Source: Victivallales bacterium (lineage in GTDB: Bacteria; Verrucomicrobiota; Lentisphaeria; Oligosphaerales; Oligosphaeraceae). From it: DNA of 48,938 nt. The notes below the pieces were generated by a model that saw only the letters and a list, made by a program, of their open reading frames with translations, ran no database searches and was not told where the DNA came from. A program made the position numbers and the translations under genes. The stretch is from NCBI GenBank assembly GCA_017554445.1, contig JAFZIJ010000172.1, forward strand, positions 1 to 48,938. The letters are read 5' to 3'. Below are positions 33,672 to 41,556 of the stretch, piece after piece (position 1 is the first letter of the stretch; each line of letters begins with the position of its first letter).

Positions 33672-35384
33672 ATGTGTGGTTTTGTCGGTATTTTTGATAT
33701 TACGGACGGCAAGGCGGCCGCCCTGCGAAAACAGTTGCTTCAGATGTCGCGAAAAATCCGTCATCGCGGTCCCGATTGGTCTGGCGTTTTCGAATGCCCG
33801 CGCGCATTGATTTCCCATGAACGATTGGCCATCATCGACCCTCTGTCAGGCAAACAGCCGCTCTACAGTCCGGATGGACGCTATGTTTTGGCCGTGAACG
33901 GCGAAATCTACAACCACAAGGAGCTTCGTGAGCAACTGAGCGGCGAATACAAATTCCAGACGCAGTCAGACTGCGAAGTGCTTCTCCCGCTGTACATTAA
34001 ATATGGTGCGGATTTTCTCGACATGCTGAAAGGCATTTTCGCTTTCGCCCTGTACGATTCCAAGGAAGACAAATATCTTATCGGCCGCGATCCCATCGGC
34101 GTCATTCCACTGTACGAAGGATGGGACGACGACGGCCATTACTACGTCGCTTCCGAACTGAAGGCTCTGGAAGGCGTCTGCGGCACGTTGCAGGAGTTCC
34201 AGCCCGGATATTACCTGCGTAGCGGCGACACGAAACCGACCCATTGGTATCATCGCGATTGGTTCGAATTCGACAATGTAAAAGACAACACATCGTCCAT
34301 CCAAGAACTTCGCGACTCTTTGGAGGCCGCCGTCAAACGCCAGATGATGAGTGACGTGCCGTACGGCGTGCTGCTTTCCGGCGGTTTGGATTCCTCTGTC
34401 ATTGCGGCAATTACGGCGAAATTCGCCCGCCGCCGTGTCGAGACTGGCGACACACAGGAAGCATGGTGGCCGCGGCTCCATTCGTTCGCCGTCGGTCTGG
34501 AAGACTCGCCGGATCTTGTCGCGGCCCGCAAAGCCGCCGATTTCCTGGGCACCGTCCATCACGAAATCCATTTCACCATCCAGGAGGCTCTCGACGCCCT
34601 GCCGGACGTCATCTACCATCTGGAAACGTATGATATCACGACGATTCGCGCCTCCACGCCAATGTTCCTCATGGCTCGCGCCATCAAGGCGATGGGTATC
34701 AAGATGGTTCTCTCCGGCGAAGGCTCGGACGAAATCTTCGGCGGTTATCTCTATTTCCACAAAGCTCCGAACGCCAAGGAGTTCCATGAAGAAACCGTCC
34801 GCAAACTCGGCAAGCTCCATCTTTACGATTGTCTCCGCGCGAACAAGGCGTTGGCGGCATGGGGCGTCGAAGGCCGTGTCCCGTTCCTTGATCAGGAGTT
34901 TCTCGATGTCGCGATGCGTCTCAATCCCGCCGACAAGATGTGTCATGGTCGAATACTGCCCGCGACAATCGGCGAGCATGGTGGCGACACGATTGAAAAA
35001 TGGATCCTGCGCGAAGCGTTCCACGACATGCTTCCGCCGAAAATTGTCTGGCGGCAAAAAGAGCAGTTCTCCGACGGCGTCGGCTATTCGTGGATCGACA
35101 CGCTGAAGGAAATGACGGCCCGCGAAATCACGGATGCGCAGTTCGCGTTGGCCGCCAAACGCTTCCCTGTCAACACGCCCGCCACGAAAGAGGAATACTA
35201 TTATCGCAGCATCTATGCGGAATTCTTCCCGTCCGAATCGGCGGCGGCCTGCGTCCCGCACGAAGCGTCTGTGGCTTGTTCAACAGCCAAAGCGTTGGAA
35301 TGGGACGAAGCCTTCAAGCACATGAACGAACCATCTGGCCGCGCTGTGGCCGGCGTGCACTTCAACCAATCTCCAAGCAAGTAA
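33672..35384 (+). CDS. asnB: Asparagine synthase B (glutamine-hydrolysing)
   Basis: A 570-aa class II amidotransferase-synthetase, close in length and layout to the E. coli AsnB type. It converts aspartate, ATP and glutamine to asparagine. The nucleophile is Cys2 after Met removal (MCGFVGIF). The glutaminase pocket has HRGPDWSG and AVNGEIYNHKEL. The synthetase PP-loop is LLSGGLDSSVIAA near residue 235, and VEGRVPFLDQEFLD lies near residue 400. AAGGAG lies 11 bp before the ATG, a little far. It is 15 bp after gltD, so in the same operon. Confidence 0.96.
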   Translation: MCGFVGIFDITDGKAAALRKQLLQMSRKIRHRGPDWSGVFECPRALISHERLAIIDPLSGKQPLYSPDGRYVLAVNGEIYNHKELREQLSGEYKFQTQSDCEVLLPLYIKYGADFLDMLKGIFAFALYDSKEDKYLIGRDPIGVIPLYEGWDDDGHYYVASELKALEGVCGTLQEFQPGYYLRSGDTKPTHWYHRDWFEFDNVKDNTSSIQELRDSLEAAVKRQMMSDVPYGVLLSGGLDSSVIAAITAKFARRRVETGDTQEAWWPRLHSFAVGLEDSPDLVAARKAADFLGTVHHEIHFTIQEALDALPDVIYHLETYDITTIRASTPMFLMARAIKAMGIKMVLSGEGSDEIFGGYLYFHKAPNAKEFHEETVRKLGKLHLYDCLRANKALAAWGVEGRVPFLDQEFLDVAMRLNPADKMCHGRILPATIGEHGGDTIEKWILREAFHDMLPPKIVWRQKEQFSDGVGYSWIDTLKEMTAREITDAQFALAAKRFPVNTPATKEEYYYRSIYAEFFPSESAAACVPHEASVACSTAKALEWDEAFKHMNEPSGRAVAGVHFNQSPSK

Positions 35385-35497
35385 GCTTTTCAGCTACCAG
35401 CGCTTACGGCTTTCCATTTGTGTTTCTAGGCCTCTAGATTTCTAGAATCCTAGATAATCGCTTTAAGCTTTGAGCTTTAAGCTTTGAGCTCAAAATC
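35385..35497 (+). other. Palindrome-rich linker between the two asnB genes
   Basis: A 113-bp gap with several small symmetric elements. These are TCTAGATTTCTAGA-type repeats (about 35430-35455), two direct copies of TTTAAGCTTTGAGC, and the perfect 12-bp palindrome TTTGAGCTCAAA ending 3 bases before the second asnB start codon. There is no Shine-Dalgarno sequence and no U-tract terminator. It could attenuate or separately regulate the second asparagine synthetase. Confidence 0.5.
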
Positions 35498-37396
35498 ATG
35501 TGCGGTATAACTGGCATCTCCAACCACCATGGCACTGGTGAAGCCGAGGCTGTCATCCATGTAATGAATGACAGCCTTCGGCATCGCGGCCCTGATGATG
35601 ACGGATTTTTCATTGACCAAGATGTCGCGCTCGGCCATCGCCGCCTTGCCGTAATTTCCCCTGAAACAGGCCATCAGCCTATTTTCAACGAAGATGGAAC
35701 AGTCGTTGCCATTCTCAACGGTGAAATCTACAACCATCTGGAACTACGGCGCGAACTGCAACAGAAAGGCCATCGTTTCACGACGGAATCCGACACGGAG
35801 ACATTAGTCCATCTATACGAAGAGTTCGGCGATTCGTTTGTGTCGCAACTGCAAGGCATGTTCGCATTCGCCGTGTATGATTGCCATCGCCGTCATTTGC
35901 TGTTGGCTCGTGACCGTCTTGGGCAAAAGCCGTTGTTTTATTTCATGGCCAACGACACACTTGTCTTCGCCAGCGAACTGTCCGGCCTGCTCGTCCATCC
36001 GGCCATGGAGAAGGAACTCGACATTGCCGCCATAAGTGATTATCTCTCACTTCTCTACATACCGGAGCCGAAGACCGTTTACCGTCATGTCCATCGTCTG
36101 CCGCCCGCATGCATGATGACATTTTCCATCGACGCTCCGCAGCCCGTCATCCAATCATACTGGCAACTGGACTTTTCACGTAAAGCCGCACATATCAACT
36201 TTCAAGATGCTTCTGCACAGTTGCGTACGCTTGTTGAAAACGCCGTCCGCAAACGGATGATTGCGGACGTTCCACTAGGCGTATTTCTTTCAGGCGGTCT
36301 CGATTCCGCCATCATCGCGGCTGTCGCCGCGCAAATCCGCGCTCCGGAACCATGTGACGCATACACGATTGGTTTCGCCGATGCGTCATACGACGAACGG
36401 GCGGCGGCCCACGCCACCGCCGCCGCGATTTCCCATCTGCCAGGCGTGAATCTACGTCATCACGAACTGGAAGTCGCTCCTGATGATTTCGCTCTTCTGC
36501 GTAAACTGATCCGCCATTTCGGACAGCCTTTCGCGGATGCCTCCATGCTGCCGACATTTCTTCTCAGCCAATTCACCCGCACTGGCCTGACCGTCGCCTT
36601 GAGCGGTGACGGTGCGGATGAAATTTTCGGCGGTTATGAACGTTATATCGCGATGCGGATGTTTCAATCATCGCAACACTTTCCACTATTGATAAGGCGT
36701 TCATTTGCAGCGTTGACGAATCTGCTACCAGATTCAGGCGAACGGACATTCTGCGGTCGTCTGCGTCGTCTCAGCCGACTGTTCGCCCACACCAAGGAGA
36801 ACGCCTATTTCAGTCTGCTCGACCGCTGTCCCACATCCATTCGCCAGACTATATTTGGGCCACGCCTACATGAAGCCATGAACGATGCCCACCCCTTTGC
36901 CAAAATTGAAAAGACATTGACATCGAAAGACTTAACAGAACGATGCTCCGAATTGGACATTCACACGTATATGCCTGGCGATGTGCTGACAAAAGTCGAT
37001 ATCGCCAGTATGGCCTGCGCATTGGAAGTCCGTTCGCCGTTTCTAGACCACGAACTGGTCGAATTCGCCGCCACGCTCCCATGGGATTTCAAACTCCATG
37101 GAAACGACCGCAAACATATTTTGAAAGCGGCCTTTGCGGATTTGCTGCCGTCGGAAATATTGAACCGACACAAACGCGGCTTTGGCATTCCACTAGCCGC
37201 ATGGTTGCGCACGACATGGCGTAAACAATTCGAAGAGGCTTTATTTGAAGGCCTGCTCATTTCCGAAGGCTTTATCGAACGCAAACCGCTCATCGAAATC
37301 TGGAACGCCCATCAATCCCACCATTCCGACTATAGCTATCTACTATGGACACTGCTGATGCTGTCGTTGTTTCTTGAAACACAAAATGTTAAATAA
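35498..37396 (+). CDS. asnB: Asparagine synthase (glutamine-hydrolysing), second paralogue
   Basis: A 632-aa protein, the length of the B. subtilis AsnB/AsnO group and distinct from the 570-aa neighbour. The nucleophile is Cys2 (MCGITGIS). The amidotransferase has HRGPDDDGFF and ILNGEIYNHLELR, the PP-loop is VFLSGGLDSAIIAA near residue 265, and LSGDGADEIFGGYERY and EVRSPFLDHELVEF follow. Members of this subfamily also modify peptides or sugars, so asparagine is the likely but not certain product. No ribosome binding site is visible before its ATG, only the TTTGAGCTCAAA palindrome. It ends the rightward arm; no clear terminator follows before 37489. Confidence 0.92.
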   Translation: MCGITGISNHHGTGEAEAVIHVMNDSLRHRGPDDDGFFIDQDVALGHRRLAVISPETGHQPIFNEDGTVVAILNGEIYNHLELRRELQQKGHRFTTESDTETLVHLYEEFGDSFVSQLQGMFAFAVYDCHRRHLLLARDRLGQKPLFYFMANDTLVFASELSGLLVHPAMEKELDIAAISDYLSLLYIPEPKTVYRHVHRLPPACMMTFSIDAPQPVIQSYWQLDFSRKAAHINFQDASAQLRTLVENAVRKRMIADVPLGVFLSGGLDSAIIAAVAAQIRAPEPCDAYTIGFADASYDERAAAHATAAAISHLPGVNLRHHELEVAPDDFALLRKLIRHFGQPFADASMLPTFLLSQFTRTGLTVALSGDGADEIFGGYERYIAMRMFQSSQHFPLLIRRSFAALTNLLPDSGERTFCGRLRRLSRLFAHTKENAYFSLLDRCPTSIRQTIFGPRLHEAMNDAHPFAKIEKTLTSKDLTERCSELDIHTYMPGDVLTKVDIASMACALEVRSPFLDHELVEFAATLPWDFKLHGNDRKHILKAAFADLLPSEILNRHKRGFGIPLAAWLRTTWRKQFEEALFEGLLISEGFIERKPLIEIWNAHQSHHSDYSYLLWTLLMLSLFLETQNVK

Positions 37397-37488
37397 AAAT
37401 CATCATCCTGTTTGCATTTCAAAATAGAACGGACATACTATGGTATATGTTGTCTCATATACATCAGCAAAAAAAGAAATGTCCACTC

Positions 37489-39021
37489 ATGAAAAATTCC
37501 ATTTTGACATTCTGCATGACTCTTTCCTGCGCGATCTTTACAGCATACCCACAAGCTTCCGCAGAAGAAAAAGGATGGCTCGGCGTCAATCTTGACGGGC
37601 TTGCCGATTATTCTTCCACTGAAACGTTCAATGATGCGATGAAATCGTCGCGCCGTTGGGGCCTCCCGCGCGAACCATGGAAACATGAAGTCAAGACCGA
37701 CAAGTTTGGCTGGCCATTGGAGGATGCAGGCGTCATCGTCTTCGCCGACCGCGCTCCAGAAGAAATCGAAGGCCGTTATCTTCTCGCTTTTGACGGGCAG
37801 GCGACCGTCCAACCGCTGCTTGGATGTGCGACTATCAGCGATGTATCAACCGACGCGGCAGGACGCAACCATGCGGTCATAACCGTCCTGAAAGGCAAAA
37901 ACATGCTGATGATCGGCTTCGTCAACACGAATGGCGGTGTGCGGAATGTGACGCTTGTTCGGGAGACGCGTGCCGACAAAGGGACGTTCACGCCCGAATT
38001 GATCGCCGCGCTTCAGCCGTTCCAAGTCATTCGTTTCATGGATTTTGAGAACACCAATTCGCAGAACCGAAAGCCTGAACCGCCATGGTTTGACGCGACG
38101 CCATTGGAATGGTCGCAACGCACGACGCCACAGCATGCGTCTCAGGCCTGCCAACATGGCGCGGCCTACGAATACGTTGCGGAACTCGCCAATGTGACTA
38201 AGAAAGACGCGTGGATCACGGTACCAATCCATGCGTCGAAAGACTACCAGCGCCAGATGGCGAAATTCTTCAAGGAGCATCTTGATTCTGAACGTGTTCT
38301 GTATGTGGAACTTAGCAATGAAGTCTGGAATTGGTCATTCGCCGCGGCGCAATACAATCTGAGCCTTGCGAAAGCGAATCCGATGTTCGATGGCAAATAC
38401 TACCTCTGTCATGCCTGGCGGACATATGAAACCGCGCAGATTTTCACCGAAGTATTTGGAAAGGAAACCGTCCACAAGAATCTTCGGTTCGTCCTCGGCT
38501 GGCAGTTTGGATGGAATCCGCCGGATGCGCAACCGCGTGAAATGCTGGAATTTGTGCAAAAACAATCCGGCCATGCGCCATCGGAATGGCTCTATGCATT
38601 GGCGATTGCCCCCTATTTCAGCGAACCGAAGCCAGAAGATTGCAAAGATGTCGAAACGATCCATGCGCAATTCAAACTTTCCAGCGACAAATCCGTCGAA
38701 GGCAAAAACAAATTGCTCAAGCTGACGAAGGAATTCAACCTGCCCGGCGGCTTGTGCTGCTATGAAGGCGGTCCGCATCATCGCGGGCAGGTCGAAACGA
38801 ATCTCGACATCCGCATGGCGGCTCATCGCGCGCCGCAAATGAAGGATTGTGTCATGCACGATTTGGGCGACAATTGGCGCAAGCTTGGCGGCGGAATCTT
38901 CTGTTATTTCACGCTTTCCGGCCGATATTCCAAATGGGGCTGCTGGGGAGCCGTCGAAAGCCTGTATCATCTCGACACACCCAAATATCAGGCTCTGAAA
39001 GAGTTAAGCACCATGCCATAA
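37489..39021 (+). CDS. Secreted glycanase-like protein (cellulose-binding-protein-like)
   Basis: A 510-aa protein with a signal peptide (KNSILTFCMTLSCAIFTAYP, cleavage after ASA). The middle contains DAWITVPIHA and RVLYVELSNEVWNWSFAAAQ near residue 265. The latter is the Asn-Glu pair typical of clan GH-A-like barrels and of the putative cellulose-binding or glycanase proteins of Planctomycetes and relatives. The C-terminal CCYEGGPHH offers a second acidic residue. I chose the ATG at 37489 because it directly precedes the signal peptide; the frame is open 14 codons upstream. Family assignment is by resemblance only; substrate unknown. It follows the asparagine synthase but is functionally unrelated. 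Confidence 0.65.
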   Translation: MKNSILTFCMTLSCAIFTAYPQASAEEKGWLGVNLDGLADYSSTETFNDAMKSSRRWGLPREPWKHEVKTDKFGWPLEDAGVIVFADRAPEEIEGRYLLAFDGQATVQPLLGCATISDVSTDAAGRNHAVITVLKGKNMLMIGFVNTNGGVRNVTLVRETRADKGTFTPELIAALQPFQVIRFMDFENTNSQNRKPEPPWFDATPLEWSQRTTPQHASQACQHGAAYEYVAELANVTKKDAWITVPIHASKDYQRQMAKFFKEHLDSERVLYVELSNEVWNWSFAAAQYNLSLAKANPMFDGKYYLCHAWRTYETAQIFTEVFGKETVHKNLRFVLGWQFGWNPPDAQPREMLEFVQKQSGHAPSEWLYALAIAPYFSEPKPEDCKDVETIHAQFKLSSDKSVEGKNKLLKLTKEFNLPGGLCCYEGGPHHRGQVETNLDIRMAAHRAPQMKDCVMHDLGDNWRKLGGGIFCYFTLSGRYSKWGCWGAVESLYHLDTPKYQALKELSTMP

Positions 39022-39519
39022 TGGGTTGCACACATAACGCATGCTTCATCCACGGATGTGCTCCTGCCACTACAACGATACCTCACGCATGAAAGGCATC
39101 ATTTGTAGTAACCTCTGTCTTCGGGCAGGGAGAAAAACGCCTACGCATCGCTGTCTGAAGGACGGCACTCGCCCGCAGGACGATTCATCGTCGCGTAGCG
39201 AAAACACACGGAGTGCGAAACAATCGTAACCCCACCCAAGTGCCCGAAGCGGCACGCAGAGTGAGGTAAGATGCCTCCCTCTCTCATAGTGCGCGGAGCG
39301 CGCCACTGCCCGTAGGGCTTAACTTGCCTGAAAGGCGATAGTTGCGGTAACTCCTGCCTTCAGGCAGGGGGATGAACGCTCACCAATCGCCGTCTGGAGG
39401 ACGACACTCGCCCGAAAGGCGTGACTTCGACACCTTCACCCCGAAAATCAACCAATTATACGACCCAACAACCGGCCGAATCTTTGACGAATCATCAATT
39501 GAATCAGTGGATAAGATAA
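39022..39519. other. Non-coding structured region with imperfect 88-bp direct repeats
   Basis: No convincing gene in 498 bp. Two imperfect direct repeats of about 88 bp lie at 39105-39192 and 39344-39431 (roughly 75 percent alike by eye). Each begins near GTAAC and contains a hairpin; in the second copy it is CCTGCC-TTCA-GGCAGG (39353-39368). Each also has a GGACG-CACTCGCCCG segment. The left copy of an inverted repeat shared with 48.7 kb (39278-39325) lies between them. This could be a remnant of a transposable element end (IS200/IS605-like ends carry such hairpins) or a structured RNA; no transposase or TnpB is present. Confidence 0.5.
39278..39325 (-). repeat. Island-flanking inverted repeat, left copy
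   Basis: The minus-strand sequence matches 48716-48763 on the plus strand over 48 bp with only a few substitutions, including 22 identical bases (CGGGCAGTGGCGCGCTCCGC and two more). GC-rich copies in opposite orientation bracket the recombinase, methyltransferase and helicase genes. Confidence 0.85.
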
Positions 39520-40125
39520 TTACTGATTAATTATCATATTTTCTACAATATATTTGCTTAGGGTAATTCTGTGAACATGTAGTTTGCGAGCAATAGCAGA
39601 TTTGGAGAAGCCTGCCTCCAAGCAATAACGAATAACATTGTCCTTACCCGTCAGCTTTACATGGGAACTTTTCCTTCCTTTTGGCCGTCCCAAACTGACT
39701 CCCTCGGACTTCTTTCTTGCCAATGCTTCTTTTGTTCTCTGCGAAATTAGATTGCGTTCAATCTCCGCCGAGATACCAAATGCAAACGCCAGCACTTTGG
39801 AGCTGATGTCAGTTCCAAGACGATAATTGTCTTTGATAGTCCAGACTTGGATTTCATTCTTCATGCATTCGTTTAAAATGCTCATGATCATTAACAAACT
39901 ACGTCCAAGACGGGATAGTTCCGCACAGATAAGAACATCTCCTTTTTTCATCTGATGAAGCATCTTGCCAAGTTTTCGCTTGTCTGGTTCCTTTGTACCT
40001 GAAATGGTTTCATCAAACCAATAGTCAATTGAAATGTTCTGACTTTCACAAAAGCGTCTAATTTCAAAACGTTGATTCTCCACTGTCTGCTTGTCTGTAC
40101 TGACTCGAATGTACCCGTAAAACAT
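39520..40125 (-). CDS. Serine recombinase (resolvase/invertase family, Mpi/Hin-like)
   Basis: A 201-aa small serine recombinase. The catalytic Ser is residue 9 (YGYIRVSTDKQ). ELSRLGRSL near residue 65 supplies the conserved arginines, EIERNLISQRTKEALARKK is the dimer/E helix, and the C-terminus (GFSKSAIARKLHVHRITLSK) is the DNA-binding helix-turn-helix. Such enzymes invert or resolve DNA between short sites. I take the ATG at 40125, with AAGGA 8 bp upstream, over an in-frame ATG at 40146. Its 5' end abuts the silent methyltransferase cassette, and the inverted repeats flanking 40.2-42.3 kb are its likely substrate. Confidence 0.92.
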   Translation of the reverse strand: MFYGYIRVSTDKQTVENQRFEIRRFCESQNISIDYWFDETISGTKEPDKRKLGKMLHQMKKGDVLICAELSRLGRSLLMIMSILNECMKNEIQVWTIKDNYRLGTDISSKVLAFAFGISAEIERNLISQRTKEALARKKSEGVSLGRPKGRKSSHVKLTGKDNVIRYCLEAGFSKSAIARKLHVHRITLSKYIVENMIINQ

Positions 40126-40162
40126 GATGTCGTTCCTTATGTTCATTCAGGCAAGCCATCTC

Positions 40163-41221
40163 ATGAAAAAGTTCACAATTCCAAATGACTTGCTAACATC
40201 ATATAAGACGCCATATTTTACCAGCGGTTTTGTTCGACACAACGGAACTGACTGCACATTCACCACTAGTGAATCATGGGTCATTCTCAATCCCATCGAG
40301 CAGTCCATCAAACGCAAAATCGAAGCCGTCGGAACACCTCTTAAAGACTGGGACATTCAAATAAACTATGGAATCAAGACTGGTTGTAATGAAGCCTTCA
40401 TCATTGATGAGGCTAAACGAGCTGAACTTATTGCTGCCGACCCTAAATCAGTCGAAATAATACGACCTATTCTTCGTGGCAGGGATATCAAACGGTATGG
40501 GTATGAATGGGCACATTTGTACCTTATAGCAACTTTTCCTTCGCGTCATTATGATATTGAACAGTATCCTGCTGTGAAGAATTATCTCCTTACCTTTGAT
40601 AAACAACGGTTGTTGGATTCAGGGCTTGAAGAAATAGCTAATTCAGATGCTTTACTACGTGATTTCTGCCATCAACGTTTGGAACAAAGTGGTAAAGACA
40701 TTATACTCAACGGACATAAAGTCATCATTGAGGGGAAAGTTCAAAAAGCTCGAAAAAAGACAGGTAATAAATGGTTTGAGACACAAGACCAAATAGGTTA
40801 TTGGGAGGATTTTTCTTTACCCAAAATCATCTATCCCAATATGACGAAATATCTCCCATTCCTTCTTGACAAAATGAAGTTCACAACGAATCAGAAGTGT
40901 TTCATCATCACAGGTAAGCATTTGGGTTATCTAACGGCATTCCTAAATTCATCGTTGTTCAAGTATTGTTATCGCGATTCGTTCCCTGAATTACAAGCAG
41001 GAACTCGTGAGCTGAGCAAGATATTCTTTGATAAATTAGCAGTAGCCGAAGTTACAGATAAACAAAATGCGGAATTTGAAGAACTCGTCGGGAAAATTCA
41101 GGATTTACCAGCAAATGCGGAACGGAGATATCTAGAAAAACTTGTAGATAATATGATTTTCAAAATTCATGGCTTGTCAGAGGATGAAAGCCGACAAATT
41201 GGCTTTTTTGAGATAGTTTAG
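40163..41221 (+). CDS. Silent target-recognition cassette A of the methyltransferase
   Basis: A 352-residue frame without methyltransferase motifs. From residue 21 it is homologous to the C-terminal specificity region of the large methyltransferase on the other strand. It shares SGFVRHNGTDCTFTT, ESWVILNPIEQSIKRKIEAV and EIIRPILRGRDIKRYGY, then diverges over the DNA-reading segment and ends FFEIV. It lacks an obvious ribosome binding site and the first 900 residues of the enzyme, so it is probably silent in this orientation. It would become the enzyme's C-terminus after inversion between 40223 and 42349. Predicted product of the switched gene is about 1237 aa against 1174 now. Confidence 0.8.
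   Translation: MKKFTIPNDLLTSYKTPYFTSGFVRHNGTDCTFTTSESWVILNPIEQSIKRKIEAVGTPLKDWDIQINYGIKTGCNEAFIIDEAKRAELIAADPKSVEIIRPILRGRDIKRYGYEWAHLYLIATFPSRHYDIEQYPAVKNYLLTFDKQRLLDSGLEEIANSDALLRDFCHQRLEQSGKDIILNGHKVIIEGKVQKARKKTGNKWFETQDQIGYWEDFSLPKIIYPNMTKYLPFLLDKMKFTTNQKCFIITGKHLGYLTAFLNSSLFKYCYRDSFPELQAGTRELSKIFFDKLAVAEVTDKQNAEFEELVGKIQDLPANAERRYLEKLVDNMIFKIHGLSEDESRQIGFFEIV
40223..40500 (+). repeat. 278-bp inverted repeat, left arm (inversion site)
   Basis: It aligns without gaps to the minus strand of 42072-42349. The outer 32 bp (40223-40254) and inner 48 bp (40453-40500) are identical, and the middle is diverged. The outer block contains the imperfect dyad TTTTGT-TCG-ACACAA (40228-40242), a plausible serine-recombinase crossover. 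Confidence 0.9.
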
Positions 41222-41556
41222 TGGAGGATTTTTCTCAACCAAAAATTGTATGGGGTAATTTGTCTCTCAAGGCAGCTTTCGCAAAAGCTCCTGACACAAT
41301 GTTTGTCAATGCTCCCTGCGTAATGATTACGCCTTTTAGCGACTTTTTGCTCACCATCTTGAATTCCAAATTGGCAGATTGGTACATTCGACAGCTTGGA
41401 GTGACTAGAAATGGCGGATACTTTGAATACAAGCCTATGTTTGTAGAGCAATTGCCTATTCCTAAACAAGATGTAAATATAACGACTAATATTGATGTCT
41501 ATCGTATATACGGTCTAACTTCCCAAGAAATATTGTTCATTGAGAATCAAAATTGA
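41221..41556 (+). CDS. Silent half cassette B (C-terminal target-recognition fragment)
   Basis: A 111-residue frame beginning GTG at the first base after cassette A's coding part. It is homologous to the last third of the methyltransferase specificity region: EDFSQPKIVWGN matches EDFTKHKIVYPE of the expressed gene and EDFSLPKIIYPN of cassette A, and it closes with FIENQN. The junction GGAGGATTTTTCT (41223-41235) is identical in cassette A at 40804-40816 and nearly so in the expressed gene at 41876-41888. It overlaps the methyltransferase 3' end by 20 bp tail-to-tail. It is most likely not translated, but serves as a sequence donor or is a leftover of an earlier rearrangement. Confidence 0.65.
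   Translation: MEDFSQPKIVWGNLSLKAAFAKAPDTMFVNAPCVMITPFSDFLLTILNSKLADWYIRQLGVTRNGGYFEYKPMFVEQLPIPKQDVNITTNIDVYRIYGLTSQEILFIENQN

Noticed and set aside
33966..35261. 431-codon open frame on the minus strand
   Set aside because: It lies wholly antisense to the well-supported asnB; GC-rich third positions keep the opposite strand open. Its translation has no recognisable motif.
39022..39519. IS200/IS605 insertion sequence
   Set aside because: Hairpin-bearing repeats are suggestive, but there is no TnpA or TnpB frame; kept only as a possible remnant.
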